Shown one piece after another: positions 34,288 to 45,716 of a stretch of DNA of 64,000 nt (positions are counted from its first letter, which is position 1; each line of letters opens with the position of its first letter). The stretch lies in the NCBI RefSeq assembly GCF_000219625.1, contig NC_018214.1, forward strand, positions 1,488,001-1,552,000, given 5' to 3'. The DNA is from Zymoseptoria tritici IPO323. Lineage: Eukaryota; Ascomycota; Dothideomycetes; Mycosphaerellales; Mycosphaerellaceae. Made by a program: the position numbers and the translations under genes. The notes beneath the pieces were generated by a model, which worked only from the letters and a program-made list of their open reading frames with translations, was not told the DNA's origin and did not search any database.

Positions 34288-35595
34288 TCATCCTCTCTTG
34301 CTAAAGCGGCGACTCAACCAGCCCTTCTTCTTCTCTGGCTCTGCAGGGCGCTTGCTGGATGGGAGGGAAGATGGCGGAGGCGCGTCGCCGGAGTTGCCGA
34401 GTGCGATCGGACGGCGTTGCGGAGCTTGATTTGGAGCAGGACCGCCGCGCATGGGATATGCGCCATCTTCTGGAATTGATCCTTGAAACCCATTGGGTCC
34501 GTAGCCATTGTTTTGAGGGTATCCGGGTTGTGGGTATCCATTCTCATTGTATGGACGTGCTGCCGCGGCAGCTCGGTCGATCGAGCTGTTCTCGCTGCTT
34601 GGATCGGTGCTGTTGGCCCATTGACCAGTACTGTCGGAACCGCCGGTTGCCATTGTGTCTGCAGAATGCTGGTATGCGTGCTGGCCGTATGGTCGCTGAC
34701 CGTACGTCATGGGTTCGGAGCTCATGCGAGAAGTTGGGTATCGGCGTGCAGGCCCATTGCCGTATTGGCCTGGGCGCTGTTCGCCGTAGTAACCGCCGTT
34801 CATCTGTCGTGGTTGCTGTGGACCAGCATCGTAGCCTATTGCTATTGTGTTGGCATGCGCTCCCAGTATCGCGTCGAAGCATGTCCACTTACCATAGCCA
34901 CTGATTCTCCTGTTGTGCCCGTCTTGATGCACATTTGAGTCGGATTCTGCGGATGGATCAGCTCGATTTTGCTTGTCGGTCCGCAATTGAGTATGGCATA
35001 CCGGCGCGCACGTAACTAGAGCGACGTTTGTATCCTTGATCAATCGCCTTTTCAAATGACCGAATCGTGTCTAGCGGTCTTTCCAGACGCGGGCGGGTTG
35101 GGTTCGACAAGTCGGGATCGGCTGTCGCAACGATTAGTCGATTACGATTGCGACTGCTGGAGTGCTCAGACTCACTGATAGGATTGCCGTCGACATCTTT
35201 GTGTTGGACGCCGCGCAAGGAGGTGAGGGTGCTTTCTTCGAGGACAGCGTTGACTGCCGGGTTATTCGTTAGAACTCTGTTCCCGGAAACGCTTTGGACA
35301 GCAGCAGCGGATGCCATATTTCAGGGAGGTACAACGGGCAGAGGATGTGGTGAGGAGTGGTGCAGAATGACCTGAGAAACATACCTCCTGGTTGAGCTTC
35401 GGTGATAGCGGCGTTTGGATTCGCCTTGCTGGTGCTCTTCCAAATGCTGTCGCGGCGCTGCTTATCCTTGGGCGACTCGGTCAGATCCTCCTTCCGGGAT
35501 CCATTGCTCTTGTCGCTGCGGTAGGAGAATGTTCGCGAACCGCGAGAGCGTGCGCCGGGACGGGCGTGCGTCGGCGTGGATGGCTGATGGTCCAT
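34288..35595 (-). CDS. DUF2406-family protein, 336 aa
   Basis: Five exons (35595-35385, 35253-35176, 35121-35002, 34946-34893, 34835-34288), all introns in phase 1. The first intron has a CTAAC branch point. The conserved DUF2406 part spans residues 65-140: VNAVLEESTLTSLRGVQHKD, then DPDLSNPTRPRLERPLDTI and RSFEKAIDQGYKRRS. The C-terminal 190 residues are Tyr/Gly/Pro/Gln-rich (QRPGQYGNGPARRYP) and probably disordered, ending in a basic KKKGWLSRRFSKRG. Yeast relatives are poorly characterised, so function is not assigned. There is no signal peptide. Length is typical for Pezizomycotina members. Confidence 0.85.
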
Positions 35596-36847
35596 TTCGT
35601 TGGCTGCGGCGATTGCTTGCGACGGCGGATGGTATCAGAAGTGGGTATTCAAGCCAGGATCGGGAGAGGAGCCGCGGCGGGCTGTGTCGCAGTGAACAGG
35701 GACAGACTGGGGCGAATTGTGGATATTATTTCGGCCTGGTTGCTTCGCTTGTGCTGGGAGAGATAGTTCTAATGCCTGCGTGTGTCTCTGCGGCAGTTAT
35801 TAATGAACGGCGGTAGGGCTGGTGGAGTGCCGATGCGTGGCGTGGTGGTGGGGGAGATGTGGATGTGGATGTCGAGATTTCAGAAGGACATGAGAGGAAG
35901 AGGAAGAGGAAGAATGTCACAGTCAAGTTCAATGGCCCGGGTACGAAGAATAATGCAAGCGGGAGGACGTGGCAACCCAGGCCGTGGTAGGTTGGATCCG
36001 AACCACACGTGCAAACCTGAAAGCTTTGTTGAACTGGCGGATGCTGAGCTGCCCTCGTTCTGCTGCGCCGGCCACGACGCGCAAGCCATGGATGGGAAAG
36101 ACATCAGAAACAGGGTCGGGGGTTTCTTGAACCTTAGTTCTAATCCTTTGCCTGCAAATTCTGAAACTGCCCGGGCATGGTTCAAACCCATTCTTGCCTT
36201 GCGCCACACTGCTCGGGCATACGAGATGTTCATTGCAAGATGCTATCCGTGAATCGTACATGCTACGATATCGTTGCCGGCCTCCACGAATCTGCCCTCC
36301 CGAAGTTCTACGCAGGCGAGAGAGAAGTGCGTTGCTATATTTGTCACAGCGGCAGATCCGGTACTTCTCCTTGGTACCTCAGAAAGCTCCCACCAGGCTC
36401 GTCATGAGTCTTCACGAGGGACATTTGCACAATGCCCTCCATGCGCTCCACATTCACCGATGCTTTCGACACATGCTTACATACCTCTACACGTTCGGCC
36501 GGCGACATTTCTCAGGACACCACAATGATCGCCTTGCGGTAGCCTCTCCGTGACCTACAGAGCGTTTCAAACTTGACGAGAGACCGCTTCCGTCATGCAC
36601 AACTTACAGCCCGGACATACCTTGCATCCGCCCACCGTTCGCCGATGCTCACAAGGCGAGAAGCCCTGAGCGTGGATGTTTGCTAAGCCTTGAGATCCTG
36701 TGCAAGCATATCTCGAGCTCTGAAGCATCGAAGTTGACGGTACCTTGCATCAACCATGCGTAGATGAGCGTGCTGACATCGGCATCGTCATTGTTATGCT
36801 CGTGTCTTCTTGGCGAGCTCCGCGGCCTGAGGAGAGGAGAGGATGGA

Positions 36848-37471
36848 TTATTCGCTGAGGGCGGTAAAGTTGCTGACCAGCCAAGTACAGAATCTGGTCA
36901 TGACTGCGAGAGAAGGTAAGGACAGGCGTCGTTGTCCAGCGATGTAATACGACACGGAGTATTCGCTGTCAACGGCGGCACTTGCCTCCAACGTCCGCTG
37001 TTCCAAAAAGTGACAATCCGCAGAGTTCGAATACACGAAATTGCTGGCTCCCTCGTGACTCGGACCAACAACGATCTTGCGACCATATACCTCATCTACT
37101 AAGCGATTAACACCTGCTGGACAACAGCGACTACGAGGAAGAATGTCATCAGTAGATCGGTCCTTGAGACGAAGGTCTCGCGCTCTCCGAGACAGGCTAT
37201 CCATACTGCAAACTCCTGTCGACGCAGAGGCAATATTCAAGAAGTGCAAAAAGTTGGTGGGATGGGTCATTTCGAGCTCCGTCCCTACTATCGAGTCACA
37301 TCGACCGCGCATTAGCGGAGCAACGTCGCTATACCATTGACGCGCGCTTCTGGAATCCACCGAGGTTGCAGAAATTAATCTAAACACCTGCCAAAGCCGA
37401 GGACTATGACTAACAGCAGCAGCACGACCAGCCCGGAGACATGCGAGCACTCTGAAGCCGCATACGAACAT
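36848..37471 (-). CDS. doubtful ORF, 207 aa
   Basis: An uninterrupted ORF starting MFVCGFRVLA. No domain is recognised. Residues 60-130 have a mixed, protein-like composition (ELEMTHPTNFLHFLNIASAS), but there is no independent support such as splice sites, a motif or low-complexity bias. It may be a lineage-specific gene or a chance ORF. Confidence 0.25.
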   Translation of the reverse strand: MFVCGFRVLACLRAGRAAAVSHSPRLWQVFRLISATSVDSRSARQWYSDVAPLMRGRCDSIVGTELEMTHPTNFLHFLNIASASTGVCSMDSLSRRARDLRLKDRSTDDILPRSRCCPAGVNRLVDEVYGRKIVVGPSHEGASNFVYSNSADCHFLEQRTLEASAAVDSEYSVSYYIAGQRRLSLPSLAVMTRFCTWLVSNFTALSE

Positions 37472-38056
37472 CTTCTTGTTCGAGCCACCGATGGCCTGGA
37501 AATGACCAGCATGCGGCCGTAAGAAGCGCTACGGTTCTGACAGCTTGGGTGCCTACTCCGGAACTTGACAGCGTCTTCGTGCTACGGACTCTCGTGCTCG
37601 GCCAGCGCAACTGACTCTGGCAGCAATCGACTACATACTCGATGCCCATTTTACGCAGAGCGTGCTGTAGGGCGGAATGCCTCACTGCTATGAGCGTGCT
37701 GGTGACCGTCGTTGGTGTCGGCATTCATGTCCTGGTCACAAGACGAGGCCTTTACTCCGGCTGAAGACATGGACACAGAACGCTCAAAACAGACATGCAG
37801 CAAAAGGCTAGAACACATCGTCGACCGCATGCAAGCGGATGGATAATGTGTTCGGGGCCATCATTCCACGAATCCGGCCGCACGCACATATTGCTTGCAC
37901 AGCTTGGGTCATGCGTCTTGATGCTTGTCCAGCCTTCCTCGCGTGATGTCTGAGCTATACGAGCCAGCTGCACAGAACCATATGCATTGACACTCGAGGA
38001 CAACATGCGCGCCTGGACAGCCAGACGCCCTCTGGCCTTCCCGACAAGTCGTTTCG

Positions 38057-38088
38057 TCTACCCCTCGCAATATATATAGAGGGGTAGA
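38057..38088. promoter_or_regulatory. TATA box flanked by inverted STRE-like arms, GH7 promoter
   Basis: Perfect 10-bp inverted arms TCTACCCCTC (38057-38066) and GAGGGGTAGA (38079-38088) enclose TATATATA (38071-38078), about 210 bp upstream of the cellulase ATG. The arms contain CCCCT/AGGGG, the core of stress response elements bound by Msn2-type zinc-finger factors. The binding factor is inferred. Confidence 0.6.
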
Positions 38089-38300
38089 TGGAACAATATT
38101 TCGACCCTCCTCACTTAGGCAAAATGCTGGACGTTTCGGAGACATGAATTTTTATCCGGCGAACCTCATGAACGGCGGTGGGAGAGAGCCAGGTGCATAC
38201 AAGTATCAACTCGTTCCTCGCTCCATTCGTTTGTCCGGCATCAAAGTATCGGGACCCTTCCACGCTTAGAACACCTTCCACACTCTTCAGCAACGCTATC

Positions 38301-39814
38301 ATGCTTCGCGAAAGCCTCCTCGCTGCAATCGGCCTGCTCGACCTTGCTCGCGCACAGCAAATCGGCACCAACACGCCTGAGGTCAATCCCAGTCTGCCGT
38401 TTTCCCAATGCACATCGTCCGGCTGCACTAAGGTGAACACCGGTGTCACTCTCGATGCCAACTGGCGTTGGTTGCACACTACTACAGGCTATACCAACTG
38501 CTACACTGGCAACACTTGGGACAAGTCCATCTGCACTTCCTCCGCGGTTTGCGGTCAGCAGTGCGCCATCGACGGAGCAGACTACGCCAACACATATGGC
38601 ATTCGTACCTCTGGCGATGCTTTGACTCTAGGCTTCAAGACTGGAAACAATCTCGGCAGTCGCACCTACTTGTTGAATCCAGCCGGCAATGCGTACCAGA
38701 TGTTCAAGCTCAAAAACAGGGAGTTCAGCTTCGACGTGGATGTCTCCAAATTGGCTTGCGGGCTGAACGGAGCACTGTATTTCTCCGAGATGCCGGAGAA
38801 AGGCGCCGGCGCTCCTGGAGCAAAGTAAAGATCACAGACTTCATTCCGGTGATGATGGCTAACTTTCATAACACAGATACGGCACCGGCTACTGCGACGC
38901 TCAATGCGCACAAGATCTGAAGTTTGTCAATGGAGTGGTAACTTCTTCCCAATTCGCATCTGCTTTTGTGCTTTCGTGGAATCCCAGCTGACAGATAAAC
39001 GACAGGCCAACAATGAAGGCTGGGTGCCCTCTCCCACGGATCAAAATTCCGGCGCCGGAAAACTGGGCGCCTGCTGCGCGGAAATGGACGTTTGGGAGGC
39101 GAATTCGATCTCTCAGGCTGTCACTCCCCATGTTTGCACTGGTCAAGGCCTCACTACCTGCTCTTCTCCAAGCCAATGTGGTTCAGGCACTGGCAATCGC
39201 GTAAGCATGCGTTCAATCCCTGATCTGCACATTCACGCAAAGCTTATAACGTGACACAGTACAGCGGAATCTGTGACAAAGACGGCTGCGACTCCAATCC
39301 CTTTCGCCTGGGAAACACCTCCTTCTACGGCCCCGGAAAGACCGTCAACACCAATGCCAAAATCACAGTCACGACCCAATTCATCACCTCTGGCAACAGC
39401 GACACCGGCACGCTCACCGAGATCCGCCGCATCTATAAGCAAAACGGCAAAGTCATTCCCAACGCCGCCTCCAACATCGCGGGCATCGACAAGACCACTA
39501 GCGTCAACAGCAAATTCTGCTCTCAGCAAAAGTCCGTCTTTGGAGACCCCGACGACTTCGCGAAGAAGGGTGGTTTGGCCAAGATGGGTGACGCCATGGG
39601 TCGTGGTATGGTCTTGGTCATGTCCCTCTGGACCGACAATGCGTCGAGTATGCTGTGGCTGGACGGCACATTTCCTGTTGGTGGCTCTGGTCCGGGTGTC
39701 GTTAGAGGGACTTGTGATGCTACCAGCGGCTTGCCGGCCAATGTCGTGGCTCAGCATCCCGACGCGAGCGTGACTTTTTCGAACATCAAGTTCGGAGCCA
39801 TTGGGTCGACTTAG
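38301..39814 (+). CDS. GH7 cellobiohydrolase I, catalytic domain only, 444 aa
   Basis: Secreted glycoside hydrolase family 7 enzyme that releases cellobiose from cellulose chain ends. Exons: 38301-38824, 38877-38937, 39006-39200, 39260-39814; all phases agree. Signal peptide at residues 1-18 ([18 protein letters not shown]), mature start near QQIGTNTPE. The catalytic triad is in the canonical EMDVWEAN: nucleophile E221, D223 and acid/base E226. Other landmarks are [44 protein letters not shown] and the end [12 protein letters not shown]. Many Cys pairs are conserved. There is no linker or CBM1 module after the catalytic domain, as in several Dothideomycete CBHs. An endoglucanase of the same family is possible, but the tail and triad context favour CBH. 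Confidence 0.95.
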
Positions 39815-40342
39815 GACATGGTTTGGAAGGAAGGAGGTGTGATGCGGAGGCCTCGGGTTGAAGTTCAACCTTCACACCCTGCGGGGAAGAGTTGCTTGAT
39901 ATAGCATGTTCTCATAGTGGTTTGGTCTTAGCCCAGTATGACGCTATAAATGTGATTTCTTCGCCACGGCTGGTCAATGGCAGAGTTAATTCCGTAGAAA
40001 GTTGTTGGTCAGCTACATACAAGTGACGCTCGAGACCAGAGCTCTTGAGCACGAAGCAAGTCGTCCTTCGGCTGCCTGTCCTCGCCATCTGTATGTTGAT
40101 GAAGAAGGCGAGGTAAGGCATTATCGTGTAGCCTTGTGTACGACACGAAGCATGTCTCCTTGACCATTCGCAGTCAATCGCGCAGACTAGCATGGTGGAC
40201 GTCACGCAAACAAAATCCTCAGGCGATTTCATCCGGCTCGCCCACCAGGGCTTGCACGCTTCTGCTCGGACTACCAGAAGACCTCGCTGAGACAAAGAGA
40301 AGCCATTCCACGGCGAATCAGGTCGATAATAAGCACCATCGG
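39815..40342. other. convergent intergenic spacer
   Basis: Between the cellulase and VMA21 3' ends. The minus-strand ORF here lies in 3' untranslated sequence and is not supported. Confidence 0.4.
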
Positions 40343-40775
40343 TCATCTTGACTTCTTAGTCTCCTTCTTGCTAGCTTCTTCTCTGTCGCTCTTATCGTCG
40401 TTGAATGCCACGACGATATATCCGAGCAACACCACGTTCGCCACGATTGCCGCAAGACCACCAGCATATGTCGAGTTGCCTAGACACGTCAGCTGCGGAC
40501 GTCCATCAGGACAAGCCTCGGATCGGTACCTCTGAATAGCATGTTGACCGAGAGAAAGTAGCTAGCAATCGGAAATGTGACCATAGCAAAAGTGAAGCCC
40601 AGCAACTTTGCGATTACCGACCTGATGTTATGTTAGATCTCCTGAGAGGCATACGTTGCTCCTATACGCCAACATACGAGGGCACTGCAGGCGTGATGTT
40701 CGACTTTAGCTCCGACTTGGTCTCATCTTGGTCGAGATGTGTCTTCTCCGCGGTTGTGATTCTTCTGGTCGCCAT
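40343..40775 (-). CDS. VMA21: V-ATPase assembly protein Vma21, 108 aa
   Basis: ER membrane chaperone that helps assemble and escort the V0 sector of the vacuolar proton pump. Exons 40775-40678, 40621-40530 and 40479-40343 join in frame (TC|G; G|GC gives LFRGNSTYAGG). The N-terminal cytosolic tail is about 34 residues. Two membrane helices follow: VIAKLLGFTFAMVTFPIASY and LAAIVANVVLLGYIVVAF. The C-terminus KKETKKSR carries the di-lysine ER-retrieval type signal known for this family. Length is normal. It is divergent from the Fun30 gene across 347 bp. Confidence 0.93.
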
Positions 40776-41122
40776 GTTTGATAAGTGTCGTACTCGTCGA
40801 AGAGAAAGGCGAGGTCGAACGGAAGGTTTAGCCCATGCTCCGAGATGATGGACTCCAAAGCCGATCCTGCAGGGTTCCGCTTTGAGACTTTCCAAAAGCG
40901 CGACCCTCTCGTCACTTCATTCAACACGACCGCGCCAAAATACACTATTTGCGCGCCATTCTGGGAGGGTTTCGTTGCTTATTGTCCTGGCAAATGTCCT
41001 CTTGTTGACGGGATCTGTACTTCTCCCGCCTGCACGAGCGACAATTCCGACTCTCATCCCCGAGCGGAGATACCGCCATCGCCTCGAACACGTTCCCATC
41101 GAGCCATCCGATCTCGCCGACA
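40776..41122. other. divergent promoter of VMA21 and the Fun30-type gene
   Basis: 347 bp between divergent starts, with no gene in it. It must hold both promoters. Confidence 0.5.
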
Positions 41123-44100
41123 ATGGCTCACCACGACGATCCGATTAGTAGCGATAGCACTCCCAATAAGAGAAGGAAGTTGAACACTGAGAGCAGTGGG
41201 AAGGCCTGGGACTCGGAGAATGACAGTGGAGAAGACCTGTTCAACGAACACGACTTCGAGACTCTGGCTACAACAGCTGCTGCATCACAAGCACAGAGGA
41301 AGTCATTGCAGTATGGACCATCGCAATTGCATGCTGATCTTGGCTCGGCTTCTACTCGACCACCTACACAGTCTGGCACGTTTGTCACCCAGCCTACACA
41401 GCCGTTGCGACATACAACTCAGCCAACACAACCTCTACCACCGCGGTCACCAGAGGTACTAGTCGAGCGCTCGTCACCTCCCGCACCAGCCTCGACCCAG
41501 AAGCCCGCACCCGCACCAATCAACAGGGCGCCGTTCGCCAGGCCTAATGGCATTCTGGCGCGCACAATGGCACCTCCGGGTACGACATTCCGCCGACCAC
41601 CTGGAATACAAGCAAAACCCGCCGTGATCGATCTCGATGATAGTGATGAGGATCCGTCGGTACAGCGGAGTGATGAAGAGGAGGCTCCAGCTGCTCCAGC
41701 TCCTCCAGCTCCCATGCGGTCGAATATCAAGCCCACCAACTTCAAGAGAGCGGGTCGAGGTCTGGACTCTTCGCCCAATCGGGCGGCCAGAGAACTGCCC
41801 CAGGCCGCGCAGGTGCCCGCACCGACGGCGTTCATGGGTATGCTGAATCAGTTCGGCTATCAGCCGACTGCACCAACACAGCATCACGGCGGCGACTCGG
41901 CGAGTGCCTATGCGAATACCAGCAGACCGAACAGACCATTGATGTCGCTCAACAAGCAAGCCGGTCCGTCTCGAGCGAACCCCGTGCCACGATCAGCTCT
42001 GTACCAAACGATAGATGATGTGGACGATTACAGCTTGAGGAACAAAGTTATCGAGATGCAGCAAATATCGCCTTTACACACCATCCAGCAATGCATGGAT
42101 GCACTGACCATTAAGAGGGGGAATGTAGGCGATGCCCTTGCCTGGTTGGTGGAACAGGATGAGGCTGAGACGAACCCCGATGAGTTGTCGCTTAGTCCGA
42201 TCCAAAAGAAGGGCGTAGCGAAGACCGTCTCGCAAAATGCAAGATCTCAGGATTCGTCCTCTCAGCCCGTCCGGGCTACCACGAAGCAGCAGGTCAAAGG
42301 TGCGGGTATGACCATTGCTGAGAAGTACAATGCGAAAAAGGGCAACAACCCGATCAAGGATGCACTGGAAATGGAACTGGACTCGGACGATGAGGAGGTG
42401 ATTCGGCCGAGGGGACGTCTGATGCAAGGTACCAGACCTGTTGCGGGAAGACCGCTATCTTCGTCGCCACCGCCGGTGCAGCCTCGCCCACGCAATCGCC
42501 TTGCGAAGAAGTCCGTCATCACCATCGACTCGGACTCAGAAGGCGAGGACCAGGACGGCAGCGAGGATGACTTTGAGGAGCTATCTGGTCCTCCGCCAAA
42601 AACCGAACCAGAAGATAACACAGGACGCATGCAGGAAATCCGTGATGACCGATTATTGAAGCTGTTCAATGAATGTACGGTGCACGATCTGGCTGAATTG
42701 AGTGGTCACGCGGTTGATAATATCACATTCGTGCTGGACCAGCGGCCGTTCGTTGACTTGGACCATGTCCGCGGAATTGTCATGGAGACTTTGACCAAGA
42801 CAGGCAAGAAGTCGAAGCGAGTGCGGCAAGTTGGCGAGAAGCTCGTCGATGATTGCATTGAGGTCATGACTGGTTATGATGCGGTTGACGAACTGGTGGT
42901 GAAGTGCGAGGAGATTGCGAAGCCATTGCAGGAGGCGTTGAAAGCTTGGGGAGTCGACAAGGTTGACGGCGAGCTGCAAATTATGAAGCTTGACGAGGCC
43001 CACGACTCTGGTATTGGTACACCGACAAGTTCGTGCGCTGCGGATGAAGGTCCTACTCAAAAGTCGACGGGCAAGCCGAAAGGGAAGTTCCTCGGCCAGC
43101 CGGAGAACATGAACTCGAAGATGGTGATGAAGGACTATCAGCTCGTTGGACTGAACTGGCTCAACTTGCTGTACGACCGGAAATTGTCGTGCATCCTCGC
43201 CGATGATATGGGTCTGGGAAAGACATGTCAGATCATCGGCTTCCTGTCCCACCTGCAGATGAAGAAAGTTGATGGCGTGCACCTGATCATTGTGCCAGGC
43301 TCCACCCTGGAGAACTGGCTGCGCGAATTTGAAAGATTCGCTCCAAATCTCTCTGTCCGGCCCTACTATGGCTTGCAAAAGGAGCGAGAGGAGCTGCGAT
43401 ACCAGCTCGAAGCCGACTTTGCCGAGATCGATGTCGTCGTGACAACGTACGACATGGCGACTGGCGATGCGGACAATCACTTCCTCCGCCACTTCGGACC
43501 ATACTCTGTCTGCGTATACGACGAAGCTCACATGCTGCGCAATCCGAAGTCGAAGCGCTACAGACAGCTCATGCGCATTGGTGCTGACTTCAAAGTCCTG
43601 TTGACCGGCACGCCTCTCCAGAACAACTTGCAGGAACTCGTCGCCATCCTCGCCTTCATCATGCCGGATTTGTTCTTGGAGAAGAGTGAAGACTTGGAGT
43701 ACATCTTCAAGCACAAGGCGAGCACGAAAGATACGGCCCACGCTGCATTGCTGTCTGGTGAGCGCATTGCTCGAGCTAGAACGATGATGACTCCGTTCAT
43801 CCTGCGTCGCAAGAAGCATCAGGTCTTAGATTTGCCGAAGAAGACGTCTCGTGTGGAATGGTGCGACATGAGCGACACCCAAGCCAATCTCTACGCGGAT
43901 GTCATCAGCGAGGCGCAAGACTTCTTCAACGAGAAGGCTAAAGGTACCGTCAAAGCTTCAGCATCTCGCAGCTCCAACGTGATCATGTCGCTCCGCAAAG
44001 CCGCCATACACCCTCTGCTCTCCCGCCGCATCTACGACGACAAGAAGATCGACAAAATCGTCTCGGTCCTGTCAAAGTCTGACGAGTTCGGCGCAAACAC

Positions 44101-44929
44101 TCCCGAGAAGATTCGTGCGTACATCGACGGCTCAGCCAGCGATCAAGTCGTCAAAGGCGGCGACTTTGCCATCCACCGCTTCTGCTATGATCGCGACTAT
44201 CTGCGCAAGAAGTTTGCATTGAAGCGTAAAGAGTGGATGGACTCCGGTAAGGTGGAAGTCTTCAAAGAGCTCATCACCCGCTGGGCCGCGAATGGCGATC
44301 GCGTACTGGTCTTCTCACAATTCACCACCGCCATGGACATCCTGGAAGCCGTGCTCGACACATTGGACGTCAAATTCATGCGTCTGGACGGACAAACGAA
44401 GATGGACATCCGCCAGGACATGATCGACACCTTCACCAACGACACTTCCATCCCCGTCTTCATGCTCTCGACCAAAGCCGGCGGCGCGGGAATCAACTTG
44501 GCCGCCGCGAACAAAGTCATCGTCTTCGACTCGGGTTTCAATCCACAAGACGACATTCAAGCCGAGAATCGCGCACATCGGGTCGGTCAGACGAGGGATG
44601 TGGAGGTTGTGAGATTGGTGACGAGGGGTACGATTGAAGAGCAGATTCATGCATTGGGTGAGTCGAAGTTGGCGCTTGATGATCGGGTCGCGGGTGAGGC
44701 TGCGAGCGCTGCGGAGTCGAGCAGTTTGGAGAAGGAGGGGGAGAAGTTGGTGGAGGATATGCTGGTGAAGCAGATTAAGGGAGAGGATAAGAAGGGAGGT
44801 GAAGAGACGGTCAAGGAGGAGAACGAGGAGAAGCCGGTCGTGGAGAACGGTGGAGATCTCAAGGACGCATTCAAGAAGGGACTGGAAGGAGAGGGATTGA
44901 AGGTCGAGTCGAAGCAGGCACAGTATTGA
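41123..44929 (+). CDS. Fun30/SMARCAD1-type SNF2 chromatin remodeller, 1268 aa
   Basis: ATP-dependent nucleosome remodeller linked in yeasts to silent chromatin and DNA-end resection (Fun30, Fft3). Single exon. Residues 1-310 are disordered. A CUE-like helical segment lies near 315-350 (VIEMQQISPLHTIQQCMDAL). Acidic stretches follow, then the SNF2 ATPase. It has a P-loop GLGKT with K700 (LADDMGLGKTCQIIGFL), the DEAH box at D800-H803 and motif III LTGTPLQNNLQEL. The helicase C-terminal lobe has VLVFSQFTTAMDIL, STKAGGAGINLAAAN and the AENRAHRVGQ motif VI around residues 1147-1156. The tail is Lys/Glu-rich. Length and order match the Fun30 class better than Ino80, Swr1 or Isw1. Confidence 0.95.
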   Translation: MAHHDDPISSDSTPNKRRKLNTESSGKAWDSENDSGEDLFNEHDFETLATTAAASQAQRKSLQYGPSQLHADLGSASTRPPTQSGTFVTQPTQPLRHTTQPTQPLPPRSPEVLVERSSPPAPASTQKPAPAPINRAPFARPNGILARTMAPPGTTFRRPPGIQAKPAVIDLDDSDEDPSVQRSDEEEAPAAPAPPAPMRSNIKPTNFKRAGRGLDSSPNRAARELPQAAQVPAPTAFMGMLNQFGYQPTAPTQHHGGDSASAYANTSRPNRPLMSLNKQAGPSRANPVPRSALYQTIDDVDDYSLRNKVIEMQQISPLHTIQQCMDALTIKRGNVGDALAWLVEQDEAETNPDELSLSPIQKKGVAKTVSQNARSQDSSSQPVRATTKQQVKGAGMTIAEKYNAKKGNNPIKDALEMELDSDDEEVIRPRGRLMQGTRPVAGRPLSSSPPPVQPRPRNRLAKKSVITIDSDSEGEDQDGSEDDFEELSGPPPKTEPEDNTGRMQEIRDDRLLKLFNECTVHDLAELSGHAVDNITFVLDQRPFVDLDHVRGIVMETLTKTGKKSKRVRQVGEKLVDDCIEVMTGYDAVDELVVKCEEIAKPLQEALKAWGVDKVDGELQIMKLDEAHDSGIGTPTSSCAADEGPTQKSTGKPKGKFLGQPENMNSKMVMKDYQLVGLNWLNLLYDRKLSCILADDMGLGKTCQIIGFLSHLQMKKVDGVHLIIVPGSTLENWLREFERFAPNLSVRPYYGLQKEREELRYQLEADFAEIDVVVTTYDMATGDADNHFLRHFGPYSVCVYDEAHMLRNPKSKRYRQLMRIGADFKVLLTGTPLQNNLQELVAILAFIMPDLFLEKSEDLEYIFKHKASTKDTAHAALLSGERIARARTMMTPFILRRKKHQVLDLPKKTSRVEWCDMSDTQANLYADVISEAQDFFNEKAKGTVKASASRSSNVIMSLRKAAIHPLLSRRIYDDKKIDKIVSVLSKSDEFGANTPEKIRAYIDGSASDQVVKGGDFAIHRFCYDRDYLRKKFALKRKEWMDSGKVEVFKELITRWAANGDRVLVFSQFTTAMDILEAVLDTLDVKFMRLDGQTKMDIRQDMIDTFTNDTSIPVFMLSTKAGGAGINLAAANKVIVFDSGFNPQDDIQAENRAHRVGQTRDVEVVRLVTRGTIEEQIHALGESKLALDDRVAGEAASAAESSSLEKEGEKLVEDMLVKQIKGEDKKGGEETVKEENEEKPVVENGGDLKDAFKKGLEGEGLKVESKQAQY

Positions 44930-45716
44930 GTACGCTTTGGGCAACGCATGGAATGAACACTTGAATGCCAGGTTTGGTCACTGAATGAGTCTTTGCAAAG
45001 TATCGCGCTGCTGCTGCTTGTGTTCTAGCTCCGAACGGTTTGTTATCACCTCGATCCGCTCCAGGCGAGGTCGATCGTGCATCGAATGCAAGAGATTCAT
45101 GAACGCGATCCGCCACGACGCCGTCGATGTATTTGCATGCATTGATTCGATCACGAACGACAAAAGAACGGCAGAGTCAGCGATGGCTCGGACAGGAGCT
45201 TCGAATCGCATTGACAGGGCATCTCATCAGGGCTGAGGGTCACTCAAGCTGCGCACCCGCATCTCGCGAAGTCGTACCCTTCGACTGTTTCGCAGACCGA
45301 AACCTGCACCACTCTCTCGCCGCTTCATCAAGCTGCCCCGCAAGCCGCGATCTCAATGGCTTCAACAAGATGGGTTCGAGAGGAAAGGCTTCAAGATTCA
45401 GTCTAAGCAGTAATTTTTGCTTTGGACATGGTGGAAGATGAATGCATCGATGCCGTCTCTAGTAAGCTGAGTCACTGCCTCCCATCGATTTTCCCTCATT
45501 TCTTGTGTCTTATCGATTGGAGAGTTCTCATAGCTCACATCGCAGCGTTTGCAAGTGCAGCGCCCCGTTTGCAATTCTGCGTCAATCTCCATGCACGCTC
45601 GCAGCTCAAGACTTATCTCCGAGATTCTTTCCGAGATTCTTCCTTCGAACTGATCTCAATTGAAAGCTGCACAGCTGTCAGTGCTTGTCAGGACACCACC
45701 ACATTGGCATCTCGTC
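44930..45716. other. intergenic region before the paralogue array
   Basis: No gene is recognised. The last 130 bp resemble the same position upstream of the third array gene: 17 identical bases, ATGCACGCTCGCAGCTC, lie at 45591-45607 and 48101-48117. A 13-bp tandem duplication (TCCGAGATTCTTT-like) lies near 45620-45650. Confidence 0.5.

Larger units (their letters stand above)
35596..38300. other. 2.7-kb gene-poor region
   Basis: Apart from a doubtful minus-strand ORF (36848-37471) and the cellulase promoter at its right end, I see no supported gene. The ORFs here are short, overlap on both strands and have no family features. Confidence 0.35.

Noticed and set aside
33712..34479. 255-codon plus-strand ORF
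   Set aside because: It runs antisense into the five-exon DUF2406 gene and its composition is not protein-like.
39912..40346. 144-codon minus-strand ORF downstream of VMA21
   Set aside because: It begins within the VMA21 stop region and reads through 3' flanking sequence without any feature.
42653..43819. 388-codon minus-strand ORF
   Set aside because: It is antisense to the SNF2 ATPase domain of the Fun30-type gene and has no own features.
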